15,932 nt of DNA from contig CALCOR010000024.1 in NCBI GenBank assembly GCA_937897085.1, forward strand, positions 1-15,932, given 5' to 3'. Made by a program: the position numbers and the translations under genes. This DNA comes from an uncultured euryarchaeote. GTDB lineage: Archaea > Thermoplasmatota > Poseidoniia > Poseidoniales > Thalassarchaeaceae. The notes below the pieces were generated by a model, which was not told the DNA's origin, made no database searches, and saw only the letters and a program-made list of their open reading frames with translations. Below, piece after piece: positions 15,346 to 15,932 of this stretch (positions are counted from its first letter, which is position 1; each line of letters opens with the position of its first letter).

Positions 15346-15932
15346 TCACCTCGTGACGTTTGGTGACCACGGCTGTTGGTCGTATCCGTCGTTCGCGGAG
15401 GAGGTCCCCGTACGAGCGATGGTCTCTTGGTCGTGCAGTGTGATCGCCGGCCAGCTGCGGATTGGAAGGTCAGGGTCGAACTCGCTGGTGGGCTGGTCGG
15501 CCGCCTTGAGCGCCGCTCGTCCCGGGTGTGGTATCGGTGCGGTCGCATCCCATGCCACCCTGGTTCCAGAAGGGTCGAAGTGCAGGTCTCTACCGACGTC
15601 GAAGCGTACGAACAGTTGCCAGAGCAGCCGCTTGTTCGTCCCCGAACCGTGCAACTTGACGTCGTCATCGGTGATGAACAGGAAGCGCACATGGCTTTCA
15701 ACATCCAATTGCCATATTGATTTCATCAATTGGAATACTTTCTCTCTCTGAGCGCGGCTCGCCTCGACCTGCAGCGCCCAGGTTGCCGGGTCGAGAACAG
15801 CTTCCATCCCGGTGCGGGCGCCGGGTCTGTCGTCGATGCTCGTAGTGACCACCAGAATCGAGGGTCGCAGGAGGGTGGCGTCGGTGACTTCGTCGATGCC
15901 GCGCACCTTGCCGATGAACTCGAGGAATACTC
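15346..15932 (-). CDS. UbiD-family decarboxylase, C-terminal part (start beyond window)
   Basis: The frame is open to the right edge, so about 195 codons of the C-terminal part are present. UbiD enzymes use prenylated FMN to decarboxylate aromatic acids in ubiquinone or menaquinone synthesis. Recognisable are the late strand HVRFLFITDDDVKLHG, then LLWQLFVRFDVGRDLHF and the terminal block AWDATAPIPHPGR, matching the family's oligomerisation region. The tail (SEFDPDLPIRSWPAI) is typical too. The catalytic and cofactor parts lie outside the window. The first part read here also contains a patch with two CAATTG boxes 21 bases apart. The stop lies within the UbiA ribosome binding site, 4 nt before the next gene. 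UbiD followed by UbiA fits a quinone pathway. Confidence 0.88.
   Translation of the reverse strand, partial: VFLEFIGKVRGIDEVTDATLLRPSILVVTTSIDDRPGARTGMEAVLDPATWALQVEASRAQREKVFQLMKSIWQLDVESHVRFLFITDDDVKLHGSGTNKRLLWQLFVRFDVGRDLHFDPSGTRVAWDATAPIPHPGRAALKAADQPTSEFDPDLPIRSWPAITLHDQETIARTGTSSANDGYDQQPWSPNVTR
15704..15734. repeat. Paired CAATTG dyad inside the UbiD-like gene
   Basis: TCCAATTG (15704-15711) and CAATTGGA (15727-15734) are an exact 8-bp inverted repeat with a 15-nt spacer. Read on the minus strand it matches the dyad in the LOG gene at about 24 of 32 positions. The reading frame differs: here the box is CAA TTG (Q-L), there AAT TGG (N-W). Confidence 0.55.

Noticed and set aside
15342..15704. 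120-residue N-terminal extension of the UbiA protein
   Set aside because: It lies antiparallel in meaning to none but overlaps the UbiD frame on the same strand, lacks hydrophobic segments, and a strong ribosome binding site precedes the ATG at 15341.
1..15932. CRISPR array, insertion sequence or defence system
   Set aside because: I see no regularly spaced repeats of CRISPR size, no transposase, and no recombinase or nuclease cluster apart from UvrB.

Overview
The window looks like part of an archaeal chromosome, most probably a Thermoplasmatota member of the Marine Group II (Poseidoniales) type. It carries archaeal/eukaryal translation genes (L7Ae, S28e, L24e, aIF5B, deoxyhypusine synthase) next to genes of bacterial flavour (UvrB, RimK, lysine 6-transaminase). 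Many starts are preceded by an archaeal Shine-Dalgarno of the AGGTGA type. The family assignments come from motifs and remembered homologues. The lineage is an inference, since no rRNA or marker phylogeny is available here. Base composition is GC-rich in genes, with sharp AT-rich islands.

Layout. Positions 1-5989 are read on the minus strand. In transcription order they hold a double PRC-barrel protein, tRNA-Ile(GAU), PRPP synthetase, the classic archaeal cluster L7Ae - S28e - L24e - NDK - aIF5B, and a MoxR AAA ATPase cut by the left edge. An AT-rich divergent intergenic region (about 5990-6402) separates this from a short plus-strand block: a LOG-family protein, L-lysine 6-transaminase, and a degenerate extended-SDR-like protein. 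That block converges, with a 3-nt gap, on a second minus-strand block: UbiD-like decarboxylase (cut by the right edge) - UbiA prenyltransferase - SDR - UvrB - RimK - deoxyhypusine synthase.

How the genes work together. The left block is translation and nucleotide supply. UbiD-UbiA-SDR is a tightly packed unit (a 4-nt gap, then a 1-nt overlap) that fits isoprenoid quinone synthesis. RimK and deoxyhypusine synthase are adjacent post-translational modifiers, and DHS acts on the translation factor aIF5A. Lysine transaminase and its SDR-like neighbour form a likely two-gene unit.

I see no CRISPR array, insertion sequence, prophage or defence island. The signal least explained by the genes is a set of paired CAATTG boxes. 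Three pairs, each with a 20-21 bp repeat distance, sit inside AT-rich patches of three unrelated genes and are read in different frames. Single copies occur in the divergent intergenic region, where they are coupled to CGGATAAT.
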